Assembly: GCF_035818475.1 (NCBI RefSeq)
Contig: NZ_JAYMGV010000001.1
Location: forward strand, 2,604,001 to 2,668,000
DNA: 64,000 nucleotides
DNA from: Cognatitamlana sp035818475
GTDB lineage: Bacteria; Bacteroidota; Bacteroidia; Flavobacteriales; Flavobacteriaceae
Reading direction: 5' to 3'
Numbering within the stretch: position 1 is the first letter of the stretch; each line of letters starts with the position of its first letter. The notes beneath the pieces are model-generated. The model saw only the letters and a list, made by a program, of their open reading frames with translations. It did not search any database and was not told the DNA's origin. The position numbers and the translations under genes were made by a program. Shown piece after piece: positions 17,780-25,371 of this stretch.

Positions 17780-18823
17780 ATGTATTATATTTCCAGAAAT
17801 TATAAATCTCTTTTTAACGCTGCAGGAAAAGCTAAGACTGATTGTGAGATTTCTTTAGAGCATTTAGGATTTAAAAATTTAGGGTTTAAACAGTCATCAA
17901 TACCAAGTTCTGCTCTAGGAACGATTAAAAACTTTTTTGGTATCTCTATAGCTCTGTTGCGGTTGCCCTTTAAGTCCGTTTTATGTACACAATATCCTAA
18001 TAATAAATTTAGAAAGTTAATCGTGTTTGGGGCCAAATTAAAACGCTGTAAAATTATAACCATTGTACATGATGTAAGGAGTTTAAAGGGACGGGTTAAA
18101 GATGTAAAGGCTGAGTTATCTAAAATTATTTGTTCAGATGTAATCATTGTACATAACGAGTCTATGAAAACATGGTTTCTGGAACAAGGGACAAAGATTC
18201 CCATAGTGGTCTTGGGTATATTTGATTATGTTTCAGATAAAAAACCAATACAAAATGAAGCGATTAGTGAAGAGAAGGTTTATAGAATAGCTTATGCCGG
18301 AGGATTTGGAGCTGGCAAGAATGCATATATTTTTGATTTTGATAAGATAGATAATAGTGCTTATAATTTAAAATTATATGGTATTGGATTTGATTCCAAT
18401 AAGCGAAAGGTGAGTGAAGAGGAGTCTGTTATTTTTTATGAAGGTGCTTTTCCATCTGATCAGATAGCGTATAAAATTGAAGCCGATTTTGGATTGGTAT
18501 GGGATGGCATATCTATAGAAACTTGTAGCGGGCAACTAGGAGAATACTTAAAATATAATAACCCTCATAAAACATCTTTATACCTTTTATGTGGGCTCCC
18601 TGTAATAGTTTGGAATAAAGCAGCAATAGCACCTTTTATTATTGAAAATAATATAGGTGTTGGAGTTGCTAATCTGGCAGATTTAAATACCATTTTAAAA
18701 AACCTGAAAAAAGAAGATTACAAGCAAATGAAAACTAATGTTTTAAAGGTTCAGGAGCAATTGATGTATGGGAAATTTGTAGAAACAGCAGTTAAAACAG
18801 CTTTTGGAAAGATGAAAAATTGA
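17780..18823 (+). CDS. Probable galactofuranosyltransferase (GT-B)
   Basis: This 347-residue GT-B-like protein resembles the beta-1,6-galactofuranosyltransferase group (WbbI-like). It has CTQYPNNKFRKL early, ITIVHDVRSLKG near residue 95, the donor-domain segment IAYAGGFGAGKNAYIFDF, ADFGLVWDGISIETCSGQ near residue 240, and KTSLYLLCGLPVIVWNKAAIAPFI. The last two are typical of this family. It starts 59 bases from the divergent glf gene, which would make its donor UDP-galactofuranose. The start ATG follows directly on a short spacer; no signal peptide is present. Confidence 0.78.
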   Translation: MYYISRNYKSLFNAAGKAKTDCEISLEHLGFKNLGFKQSSIPSSALGTIKNFFGISIALLRLPFKSVLCTQYPNNKFRKLIVFGAKLKRCKIITIVHDVRSLKGRVKDVKAELSKIICSDVIIVHNESMKTWFLEQGTKIPIVVLGIFDYVSDKKPIQNEAISEEKVYRIAYAGGFGAGKNAYIFDFDKIDNSAYNLKLYGIGFDSNKRKVSEEESVIFYEGAFPSDQIAYKIEADFGLVWDGISIETCSGQLGEYLKYNNPHKTSLYLLCGLPVIVWNKAAIAPFIIENNIGVGVANLADLNTILKNLKKEDYKQMKTNVLKVQEQLMYGKFVETAVKTAFGKMKN

Positions 18824-18826
18824 ACC

Positions 18827-19879
18827 TTATGTTTTGTTTAAAAAAGCTTTTAAACTATCAATAAATAATTCAGGTTTGAATGTTTTGTATAGTTTAAAAG
18901 CTTCTTTTTTATATGTTTTTTCCGGTTTAGTATAAATTTCCGGTTTAAAGTCTTTTAAGTGTACGCTAACATTGTTCTTATTTTCAAATAAGTTCCAGGT
19001 GGTTTTATCAATCCATGGAGAAAAAACAGAAAATGTTTTTATGTTTAGAGCCTTTGCCATATTTATAGCACCGCCTTCATTGCCAATAAGAGCATTACAA
19101 TGATAGGTTATGGCCAGGAATTCACGCAGGTTTTCTCCAAATACATCAAAAAAGATATGCTTTTGTGTTTCAGGTTTGCACAATTCATAAATGGCTTTGG
19201 CTTCTTTACCTTGTTTAGGAATATAATTGAACAGGATTTGGCATTCTGCTTTCTCTAAAACAATGGAGTCAATAAGAGTAGCCATATAAGGGGCAGGGTA
19301 GGTTTTATTTTTACCGCTTCCTAAGACACTGATCATGTATAGAGGTTTATTTAGAGATATACCATGATTTTCTAAAAAACGCTTTGCACTTAAAATTTCA
19401 TCTTGAATTAAATAGATCTTGGGAGCAATATTTTGAACATTAATATTAAGAGGTTCCAATAATTGCATTCTATGTATTATAGCCAAATGGTCCTTGATAC
19501 CATCCGGTTTTAGCCTTTTTATGTTATGATGATATAAAAAGGATGTATAATATTTATAATATGAAATTTTGGTTTTAGCCTTTGAAAAACTACTGATTAT
19601 ATTACTAGATAACTTTGAGTAAACATCTATGACAATATCATATTGTTTTACTTTTATGTGTTTCGCAAATTTTAATAAGGCTTTTTTACTGGTTTCTTCG
19701 TTTTTAGTAAAGAAAACAAAATTGTTTATAAAAGGGTTGTTTTTAACAACAGGGAAGGTATGCTCATTAATAAGATAATCCAATTGAGCTTTAGGATATT
19801 TTTGGCGAAGTGCCTCAAACAGAATACTGCTTGTTAGCACATCGCCAATCATTTTTTGTTGAATAACAAGAATTTTCAC
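18827..19879 (-). CDS. Glycosyltransferase family 9 (heptosyltransferase-like)
   Basis: This 350-residue GT-B protein belongs to the family of lipopolysaccharide-core heptosyltransferases. MKILVIQQKMIGDVLTSSIL is the typical N-terminus (the family form is 'iGDvl..tp'), followed by PKAQLDYLINEHTFPVVKNN. The C-terminal donor domain has CNALIGNEGGAINMAKALNI, the conserved G-N-[ED]-x-G motif, and FSVFSPWIDKTTWN. It ends 3 bases before the convergent galactofuranosyltransferase stop and starts 3 bases after dapD stops, so it is cotranscribed with dapD. Its heptose specificity is not certain, as Bacteroidota GT9 enzymes vary. Confidence 0.87.
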   Translation of the reverse strand: MKILVIQQKMIGDVLTSSILFEALRQKYPKAQLDYLINEHTFPVVKNNPFINNFVFFTKNEETSKKALLKFAKHIKVKQYDIVIDVYSKLSSNIISSFSKAKTKISYYKYYTSFLYHHNIKRLKPDGIKDHLAIIHRMQLLEPLNINVQNIAPKIYLIQDEILSAKRFLENHGISLNKPLYMISVLGSGKNKTYPAPYMATLIDSIVLEKAECQILFNYIPKQGKEAKAIYELCKPETQKHIFFDVFGENLREFLAITYHCNALIGNEGGAINMAKALNIKTFSVFSPWIDKTTWNLFENKNNVSVHLKDFKPEIYTKPEKTYKKEAFKLYKTFKPELFIDSLKAFLNKT

Positions 19880-19882
19880 TTA

Positions 19883-20698
19883 CTATACAGCTACATCATG
19901 CTCACGAAGCGCATCGTTAAGCGATGTTTTTTTATTGGTACTTTCTTTACGCTTTCCAATAATTAAAGCACAAGGTACATTATAGGTTCCGGAAGGAAAC
20001 TCTTTAGAGTAACTTCCCGGGATAACCACAGAACGGGCAGGCACAACACCTCTACGTTCAACAGGTTCATCACCGGTTACATCAATAATTTTTGTACTCA
20101 TTGTCAGAGTAACACCGGCACCTAAAACAGCTTCGGTTTCAACACGAACGCCTTCAACAACAATACAGCGGCTTCCTATAAAAGCATTATCTTCAATAAT
20201 TACGGGAGCAGCTTGTAATGGTTCTAAAACACCACCTATACCAACACCACCAGATAAGTGCACATTTTTGCCAATTTGGGCACAACTGCCAACAGTAGCC
20301 CATGTATCAACCATAGTACCCTCATCTACATAAGCACCAATATTAACATAACTGGGCATTAATATAGTACCACTGGAAATATAAGCACCGTGCCTAGCTA
20401 CAGCATGAGGCACCACACGGATTCCTTTTTCTGCATAACCGGTCTTTAACGGAATTTTATCATGAAATTCTAAAGGGCCAGCTTCAATAGTTTCCATTTT
20501 TTGTATTGGAAAGTATAAAACAACGGCTTTTTTTACCCACTCGTTAACCTGCCAACCTCCTTCTATAGGTTCAGCGACTCTAAGTTCTCCCTTATCTAAT
20601 AAATCTACTACGCTTCTTATAGCTGAAGTAGTACTTTCTTCGTTTAATAGCGCTCTGTTATCCCATGCGCTTTCTATGATCTGTTGTAATGCTTTCAT
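19883..20698 (-). CDS. dapD: 2,3,4,5-tetrahydropyridine-2,6-dicarboxylate N-succinyltransferase
   Basis: DapD catalyses the succinyl-CoA-dependent step of the diaminopimelate/lysine pathway, needed for peptidoglycan. The 271-residue protein has the usual three parts. The helical N-terminus opens ALQQIIESAWDNRALLN. The left-handed beta-helix built from hexapeptide repeats includes GTILMPSYVNIGAYVDEGTM and IIEDNAFIGSRCIVVEGVRV. The C-terminal part has VPARSVVIPGSYSKEFP. It is the first gene of a leftward unit with the GT9 gene. Strong similarity to the proteobacterial enzyme makes the call secure. Confidence 0.95.
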   Translation of the reverse strand: MKALQQIIESAWDNRALLNEESTTSAIRSVVDLLDKGELRVAEPIEGGWQVNEWVKKAVVLYFPIQKMETIEAGPLEFHDKIPLKTGYAEKGIRVVPHAVARHGAYISSGTILMPSYVNIGAYVDEGTMVDTWATVGSCAQIGKNVHLSGGVGIGGVLEPLQAAPVIIEDNAFIGSRCIVVEGVRVETEAVLGAGVTLTMSTKIIDVTGDEPVERRGVVPARSVVIPGSYSKEFPSGTYNVPCALIIGKRKESTNKKTSLNDALREHDVAV

Positions 20699-21025
20699 TG
20701 AAATTTAAATTTTGAACAAATATACTAGCTATGATTTAAATAGCTGATTAAATGAACATAATTATAGACCAATTTATTTGAGATTTCTTCAATTTTAGGG
20801 TGGCTTTTAATGGAAAGAAATGTGCGTTTTATCTTTTAATCCTATTCAAAATTAGACGAAATGCATTTTTTTACGTATTTCATCGATGAAAAATACTGTT
20901 AAACTATTTGTCGATAAAAAAACGTAGCTTCTCTAGTAATCGAGAATACTGAGTTATACAACTATTTTTTTACGACTTAGCCTTCATCTGGATATATATT
21001 TGAACCATCAAACAATGACAAACAG
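20699..21025. other. Divergent intergenic region with near-palindromes
   Basis: This gap of 327 bases separates dapD (leftward) from a small secreted protein gene (rightward). I see no gene in it. It contains TTTCATCGATGAAA at 20878-20891, a perfect 14-base palindrome, in a longer AT-rich near-palindrome (20875-20896). A related ATTTGTCGATAAAA lies about 22 bases further on, and a -7 box is near the right end. The length and repeats suggest a regulated 5' region for the rightward gene. Confidence 0.4.
20995..21002 (+). promoter_or_regulatory. -7 promoter box of small secreted protein gene
   Basis: TATATTTG is a full TAnnTTTG match 23 bases before the ATG at 21026. No clear TTG lies at the expected -33 spacing. 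Confidence 0.55.
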
Positions 21026-21343
21026 ATGAAAACAAATTTTTACATATTATTAGTTTTATTACTTTCTTTCTCTTTTGGAAATGCTCAAAGTACAGAATTA
21101 ACTGTAGAAGTTGAGACTACTAAAACTGTTTCTGTTTCTAATGAAGATGATAATATGACTGTTACAGTTGCTACTGAAGCTAATACTGTAAAAGAGAATG
21201 AGTCATTATTGATTGATACTGCAAAACTTAAAGAAACTCTTGCTCGTACTAATAGTGATATCAGGATTTATTTAAACCGTAAGAGAAAAGCTGGTAATAT
21301 TAGTTTTGTATTCCCAAAGATTAATAAAGCTGTTAAGGCTTAA
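21026..21343 (+). CDS. Small secreted protein of unknown function
   Basis: This 105-residue protein has a clear type I signal peptide (MKTNFYILLVLLLSFSFGNA, cleavage probably after NA before QS). The mature part of about 85 residues starts with a Thr/Val/Glu-rich stretch (TELTVEVETTKTVSVSNEDD) and ends with a basic segment RIYLNRKRKAGNISFVFPK. I do not recognise a domain. It is a single-gene unit with its own -7 box and a strong terminator 30 bases after the stop. The long upstream region with palindromes suggests conditional expression. It is probably periplasmic or outer-membrane associated. Confidence 0.75.
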   Translation: MKTNFYILLVLLLSFSFGNAQSTELTVEVETTKTVSVSNEDDNMTVTVATEANTVKENESLLIDTAKLKETLARTNSDIRIYLNRKRKAGNISFVFPKINKAVKA

Positions 21344-21372
21344 TTCAAATATTAATAATTTAAGGTTAAACT

Positions 21373-21401
21373 AAAGGTTGTCCGAATGGGCAACCTTTTT
21401 T
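21373..21401 (+). terminator. Rho-independent terminator
   Basis: An 11-base-pair stem (AAAGGTTGTCC with GGGCAACCTTT, one G-T wobble) closes a GAAT tetraloop and is followed by T residues to 21401. It ends the small secreted protein transcript. Confidence 0.85.
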
Positions 21402-21413
21402 GTTTTAATATGC

Positions 21414-21421
21414 TATTTTTG
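21414..21421 (+). promoter_or_regulatory. -7 promoter box of ruvX
   Basis: TATTTTTG matches TAnnTTTG and stands 12 bases before the ruvX ATG, just after the preceding terminator. No TTG at -33 spacing is apparent. Confidence 0.45.
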
Positions 21422-21433
21422 TAAAAAGATAAT

Positions 21434-21844
21434 ATGGCTCGCATTTTAGCAATAGATTTTGGTACTAAAAGAACAGGGATAGCAGTTACTGATGAGCTAC
21501 AAATTATTGCATCAGGATTAACTACCGTAAGTACTAAGGATTTATTACCGTTTTTAAAAGACTATTTAAAAAAGGAGGTTGTAGAATTATTTATAATTGG
21601 AGAGCCAAAGCAGATGAATAACACGGTTTCAGAAAGTGAAACACATATAATCCCCTTTATTAAAAAATTAGAGAAAGCTTTTCCCGGTATTCCGATTAAG
21701 CGTGTTGATGAGCGTTTTACCTCAAAGATGGCTTTTCAGACTATGATAGATAGCGGTTTGAAAAAAAATCAACGCAAGAATAAAGCATTAGTGGATGAGA
21801 TTAGTGCAACGTTAATTCTTCAAAGCTATTTATATTCTAAATAA
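21434..21844 (+). CDS. ruvX: Putative pre-16S rRNA nuclease RuvX/YqgF
   Basis: This is a 136-residue RNase H-fold nuclease of the YqgF family, implicated in 16S rRNA 5' maturation and once proposed as a Holliday-junction resolvase. Family motifs are ILAIDFGTKRTGIAVTDE at the N-terminus (first catalytic Asp), LFIIGEPKQMNNTVSESE in the middle and IPIKRVDERFTSKMA with the second acidic site. The final VDEISATLILQSYL contains the last Asp/Glu of the active site. The length is normal. It is followed 85 bases later by def on the same strand, an order common in flavobacteria. Confidence 0.93.
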   Translation: MARILAIDFGTKRTGIAVTDELQIIASGLTTVSTKDLLPFLKDYLKKEVVELFIIGEPKQMNNTVSESETHIIPFIKKLEKAFPGIPIKRVDERFTSKMAFQTMIDSGLKKNQRKNKALVDEISATLILQSYLYSK

Positions 21845-21901
21845 AGAAAACATCCAAGAGAATATTTTGTATTAAACTTAAGGCATAAATTATAAGAATT
21901 G

Positions 21902-21909
21902 TATTTTTG
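21902..21909 (+). promoter_or_regulatory. -7 promoter box of def
   Basis: TATTTTTG (TAnnTTTG) lies 20 bases before the def ATG at 21930. A convincing -33 TTG is not seen. Confidence 0.45.
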
Positions 21910-21929
21910 CAAACTAATATAAGCATCAC

Positions 21930-22520
21930 ATGATTTTACCTATTGTAGCCTACGGCGACCCTGTTTTAAAAAAGAAAGCTAAAGATATCACTAAAGATTA
22001 CCCTAATTTTGAAGAGCTTCTGAAAAACATGTTTGAAACCATGTACAATGCTTATGGTGTAGGATTGGCAGCGCCTCAAATAGGTTTGCCTATAAGAATA
22101 TTTTTAGTGGATACTTCTCCTTTTTCAGAAGATGAGGGATTATCCGAAGAAGAAAAGGAAGCTTTAAGTGGATTTAAGCAGGTTTTTATTAATGCCAGAA
22201 TTATTGAAGAAGAAGGCGATGAATGGGCTTTTAATGAAGGCTGTTTGAGTATTCCGGATGTGAGAGAGGATGTTTTTAGAAAACCTCAAATTACCATTGA
22301 ATACCTTGATGAAAACTTTAAAGCTCATGCCAAAACTTTTAATGGGTTGATTGCTAGGGTTATTCAGCATGAATATGACCATATTGAAGGGGTTTTGTTT
22401 ACAGATAAGCTTTCCAGTTTAAAGAAACGTCTGATTAAAAGTAGGCTTACAAATATCTCCAAAGGAAAGATAAATGTGGATTACAGAATGCGCTTTCCAA
22501 ATCAAAAAAAGAGACGATAA
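21930..22520 (+). CDS. def: Peptide deformylase
   Basis: Deformylase removes the formyl group from the N-terminal methionine of new proteins. This 196-residue protein has all three metal-site motifs: motif 1 GVGLAAPQIG, motif 2 EGCLSIP with the Cys ligand, and motif 3 QHEYDHIEG with both His ligands and the catalytic Glu. An acidic insertion between motifs 1 and 2 (SEDEGLSEEEKEALSG) and a basic C-terminus (NQKKRR) are common in Bacteroidota Def. It is followed 56 bases later by the DUF5606 gene on the same strand. Confidence 0.96.
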   Translation: MILPIVAYGDPVLKKKAKDITKDYPNFEELLKNMFETMYNAYGVGLAAPQIGLPIRIFLVDTSPFSEDEGLSEEEKEALSGFKQVFINARIIEEEGDEWAFNEGCLSIPDVREDVFRKPQITIEYLDENFKAHAKTFNGLIARVIQHEYDHIEGVLFTDKLSSLKKRLIKSRLTNISKGKINVDYRMRFPNQKKRR

Positions 22521-22576
22521 TATTTGCAATACATCATTAAACAAATGATATTTGCGCCTTTCAAAAAAGATAATTT

Positions 22577-23008
22577 ATGAGTTTAGATAAAGTTATAGCT
22601 ATTTCAGGAAAACCAGGATTATATAAGTTAATTACTCAAACGCGTGGTGGTTTTGTGGCAGAGTCGTTAATCGATAATAAACGTTTGTCTGTAAGTGTAC
22701 AAAACAATGTAAGCGTGTTAAGTGAAATAGCTATTTACACGTTGACCGAAGAAGTGCCTTTAAAACAAGTTTTTGAAAATATTAAGAAAAAAGAAGACGG
22801 AGGGATTACTTCTGTAAAACCTAAAGATAGTAAAGATAAGTTAGAGGAGTACTTCTTTGATGTATTGCCCGATTATGATGAAGATAGAGTATATGCCAGT
22901 GATATTAAAAAAGTGATCCAGTGGTATAACTTATTGCATAAGCATGATATGTTAAATGGATTAACTGATGATGAAGATCATGCTGAAGCTATAGATGAAG
23001 AAGAATAA
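22577..23008 (+). CDS. DUF5606 domain protein
   Basis: This 143-residue protein matches the DUF5606 family, which is restricted to Bacteroidota. Its start MSLDKVIAISGKPGLYKLIT, then TRGGFVAESLIDNKRLSVS, is the typical SH3-like N-terminal part; the middle has LKQVFENIKKKE and the end is acidic. The function is unknown. It is consistently found after def and ruvX in flavobacteria, so it may link to translation-related housekeeping, but that is only gene-order inference. A strong terminator follows. Confidence 0.85.
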   Translation: MSLDKVIAISGKPGLYKLITQTRGGFVAESLIDNKRLSVSVQNNVSVLSEIAIYTLTEEVPLKQVFENIKKKEDGGITSVKPKDSKDKLEEYFFDVLPDYDEDRVYASDIKKVIQWYNLLHKHDMLNGLTDDEDHAEAIDEEE

Positions 23009-23029
23009 ACAGTAAAAAGCAAATTAAGC

Positions 23030-23056
23030 AAACCTCCTTATTTAGGAGGTTTTTTT
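23030..23056 (+). terminator. Rho-independent terminator
   Basis: A 9-base-pair stem AAACCTCCT with AGGAGGTTT and a 5-base loop is followed by T residues to 23056. It ends the ruvX-def-DUF5606 group. Confidence 0.9.
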
Positions 23057-23121
23057 ATGTCTTTTTTGTAAGTATCAAGGGTGTTTTTCGACATTATAAC
23101 TTAAACAAAACAACTATTTTT

Positions 23122-23793
23122 ATGAAGTCTCTTTGGTTTTTTGATGATGTTAATCTATTCAAAATACTTTGCCCGCATAAGTTTAAAGCTTATAAAGCAA
23201 ACCATGATTTTGATGCTTATAAAAAGAAAGATTATATCTATTTTGAGGATGATTCGGCTAATAAGGTGTATTTAATAGAAAAAGGAAAAGTTAAAATTGG
23301 TTATTATAGCGAAGAAGGCGATGAAGTGGTTAAGGCTATTTTAACACGTGGAGAATTATTTGGAGAAACAGCTATTTTAGGAGAATCTAAAAGAAAAGAA
23401 TTTGCACAATCTATAGATAATAGTACTAGTATTTGCCCGGTAGGGGTAGACACTATGCATGATTTAATGAGAAATAATCAAACGTTTAGTTTAAAGATCT
23501 ATAAGGTCATTGGGTTTAAATTGAGAAAATTGGAAAGACGCTTACAACTGCTTTTATTTAAAGATGCCAAAACACGTTTACTGGAATTTCTTGACGAATT
23601 ATGCGCTGACTATGGTTATGATTGTGAAAAAACCGGAGATAAGGTTATTCAGCATCCATATACACAAAAAGATATTGCCTCTTTAATAGGAACATCAAGA
23701 CCAACTTTAAACATCCTTTTAAATGAATTAAAAGAGGAAAACATCATTGAATTCAACAGAAAAGAAATAAGAATTTATAAAAATATTGCATAA
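23122..23793 (+). CDS. Crp/Fnr family transcriptional regulator
   Basis: This is a 223-residue regulator with an N-terminal cyclic-nucleotide-binding-type beta barrel (KVYLIEKGKVKIGYYSEEGD, then LTRGELFGETAILGE). A long dimerisation helix follows (IYKVIGFKLRKLERRLQLLL). The C-terminal winged helix-turn-helix shows TQKDIASLIGTSRPTLNILL as the recognition region. The Arg that contacts cAMP in true CRP is not obvious, so the ligand is unknown. There are no Fe-S cysteines in the FNR spacing at the N-terminus. A palindrome directly after its stop codon may be its own binding site (see 23792-23811). No promoter was found by eye. Confidence 0.92.
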   Translation: MKSLWFFDDVNLFKILCPHKFKAYKANHDFDAYKKKDYIYFEDDSANKVYLIEKGKVKIGYYSEEGDEVVKAILTRGELFGETAILGESKRKEFAQSIDNSTSICPVGVDTMHDLMRNNQTFSLKIYKVIGFKLRKLERRLQLLLFKDAKTRLLEFLDELCADYGYDCEKTGDKVIQHPYTQKDIASLIGTSRPTLNILLNELKEENIIEFNRKEIRIYKNIA

Positions 23794-23811
23794 TGTTAGG
23801 TAGCTAACATT
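23792..23811. promoter_or_regulatory. Palindrome, predicted Crp/Fnr-type operator
   Basis: Two perfect 8-base arms AATGTTAG and CTAACATT are separated by four bases (GTAG). The site overlaps the last bases of the Crp-like gene. Its centre is about 41 bases upstream of the start predicted from the -7 box at 23831, the class II activator position. It could alternatively work as a weak terminator hairpin, since some T residues follow. Confidence 0.5.
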
Positions 23812-23830
23812 TTAAAATAATTGTGAGATA

Positions 23831-23838
23831 TATTTTTG
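23831..23838 (+). promoter_or_regulatory. -7 promoter box of the two-repeat lipoprotein gene
   Basis: TATTTTTG matches TAnnTTTG and is 28 bases before the ATG at 23867. No TTG is present at -33, which is what an activator-dependent promoter would look like. Confidence 0.5.
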
Positions 23839-23866
23839 AAGTATTAAAATACTTAAAAAAAATACC

Positions 23867-24742
23867 ATGATTAAAAAAATGTTTTTAGCAATCTTAGCAA
23901 TAAGTGTTTTTGCTAGTTCTTGTAGTAATGATGATGATAATAACGCTCCTAACTTAGCCAGTATAAATTTAGATTTAGCTGGACTGGAAGCTTTGGGAGA
24001 TGATTATGTTTATGAAGGATGGATTATTGTAGACGGATCACCTGTGTCAACAGGAACGTTTACCTCTGTTACATTCCCACAATCTTTTACAGTTGATGCC
24101 ACACAATTGGCAGCGGCTACCAAGTTTGTATTATCCATTGAACCGACAAACGATCCGGATCCTGCACCTGCAGATACTAAAATTCTTGCAGGCGACTTTT
24201 CTGGAAACAGTGCCAATGTAAATTCTTCTGCAATTGTAGCAGATTTTAGTGCTGCTTCAGGTAAATATATTCTGGCTACACCTACAGATGATGATATGGA
24301 CAATGAAGAGAGCGGTGTGTGGTTTATAGATAATTCCGGAGGTGATCCTGTTGCAGGATTAGATCTGCCTGAGCTATCTGCAGGCTGGAAGTACGAAGGC
24401 TGGGTCGTTTTTGATGGCACACCGGTAACAACAGGTACATTTACGGATGTTAATATGGCTGATGACAATGCTTCTACGTCACCGTATAAAGGTGCTGAAA
24501 GAGATGGTCCCGGTTATCCAGGTGAAGATTATGTAATGGGGACTGCAGCAGGAGTGGATTTTCCTACAGATTTAAAAGAAAGAACTATTGTAATTTCTGT
24601 AGAACCTAGTCCGGATAATAGTCCGGCTCCATTTACCTTGAAGCCTTTGGCTCATATGGTTCCTGATAATGCCGAAAACCATATGGCAATTTCTATGGGA
24701 ACCGGTCCGGTAGTTGGACTGTCCGGAACGGTAACAAGATAA
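23867..24742 (+). CDS. Lipoprotein with two anti-sigma-K (RskA)-like repeats
   Basis: This is a 291-residue surface lipoprotein: signal with lipobox FASSC near residue 19, followed by SNDDDNN, a Ser/Asp-rich tail typical of exported lipoproteins in this phylum. The rest contains two copies of a domain. Copy one has YEGWIIVDGSPVSTGTFTSV and copy two YEGWVVFDGTPVTTGTFTDV, each followed by a hydrophobic FVLSIEPT or IVISVEPS strand and a Pro/Asp-rich loop. This resembles the C-terminal domain of RskA anti-sigma factors, here without any membrane anchor or sigma-binding part. Function is unknown. It may be controlled by the Crp-like regulator next to it. Confidence 0.75.
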   Translation: MIKKMFLAILAISVFASSCSNDDDNNAPNLASINLDLAGLEALGDDYVYEGWIIVDGSPVSTGTFTSVTFPQSFTVDATQLAAATKFVLSIEPTNDPDPAPADTKILAGDFSGNSANVNSSAIVADFSAASGKYILATPTDDDMDNEESGVWFIDNSGGDPVAGLDLPELSAGWKYEGWVVFDGTPVTTGTFTDVNMADDNASTSPYKGAERDGPGYPGEDYVMGTAAGVDFPTDLKERTIVISVEPSPDNSPAPFTLKPLAHMVPDNAENHMAISMGTGPVVGLSGTVTR

Positions 24743-24764
24743 CGGTTAATGTTTATTAAATTTG

Positions 24765-24796
24765 AGGCATGGTTTCATTATGAAATCATGCCTTTT
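24765..24796 (+). terminator. Rho-independent terminator
   Basis: A 13-base-pair stem (AGGCATGGTTTCA with TGAAATCATGCCT, one G-T wobble) and TTA loop are followed by four T residues. It ends only 8 bases before the ATG of the thioredoxin gene, so it could also influence that gene's translation. A TAAATTTG box (24757-24764) immediately precedes it. Confidence 0.75.
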
Positions 24797-24804
24797 AATG
24801 TTTA

Positions 24805-25368
24805 ATGAAAATGTTTAAATCCAGAATAAAGCATATTATTTTTTTAGTCATAGTAGCATTGCTGTTAATTCCTCAAACTAGACTCCCCATACAAGTAGCA
24901 TTAAATAGGGGATTGGCTTTATTTAGTCCATCAAAGATTGATAAATCAAAACAGCGTGTTTTAACAAGTTATAATTGGAATCTACAAGGAGTAAATAGAG
25001 AGATATTTAATTTTGAAGCAACAAAAGAGCAGGTAGTATTGGTTAATTTTTGGGCTACCTGGTGTCCGCCTTGTATTGCAGAAATGCCAGGTCTAGAAGC
25101 TCTTTATAAAGACTATAAAGATCGTATGGTGTTTGTCTTTGTTTCCAATGAAGACCATGGAGTAACCACTAAATTTTTATGTGAAAAGGGGTATGACTTT
25201 AACTCCTATGTACCATTAACTCAATATCCGGAAGTTTTTGATGTGTCCAGCATTCCAAGAACATTTTTAATTGATAAAAAAGGACGTATTATAATGGACA
25301 AAACAGGAGCAGCAAATTGGAACAGTAATACCGTAAGGCAAACCATTGAAGGACTGTTGAATGATTAA
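24805..25368 (+). CDS. TlpA-like thioredoxin-fold protein, membrane anchored
   Basis: This 187-residue protein has an N-terminal hydrophobic segment (IIFLVIVALLLIPQ, about residues 11-24) that anchors it with the rest in the periplasm. The thioredoxin fold contains the redox site WCPPC at about residues 86-90, preceded by VVLVNFWAT, and the cis-Pro loop SIPRTFLIDKKGRI. It would reduce or oxidise thiols of exported proteins, as TlpA/ResA-type proteins do in cytochrome c maturation. It converges with crtY, 3 bases away. No cytochrome maturation genes are adjacent, so the partner is unknown. Confidence 0.9.
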   Translation: MKMFKSRIKHIIFLVIVALLLIPQTRLPIQVALNRGLALFSPSKIDKSKQRVLTSYNWNLQGVNREIFNFEATKEQVVLVNFWATWCPPCIAEMPGLEALYKDYKDRMVFVFVSNEDHGVTTKFLCEKGYDFNSYVPLTQYPEVFDVSSIPRTFLIDKKGRIIMDKTGAANWNSNTVRQTIEGLLND

Positions 25369-25371
25369 TAA

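Noticed and set aside
24010..24468. Open frame of 152 codons on the minus strand
   Set aside because: It is antisense to the two-repeat lipoprotein, which has a signal peptide, a promoter and a terminator; the antisense frame has none.
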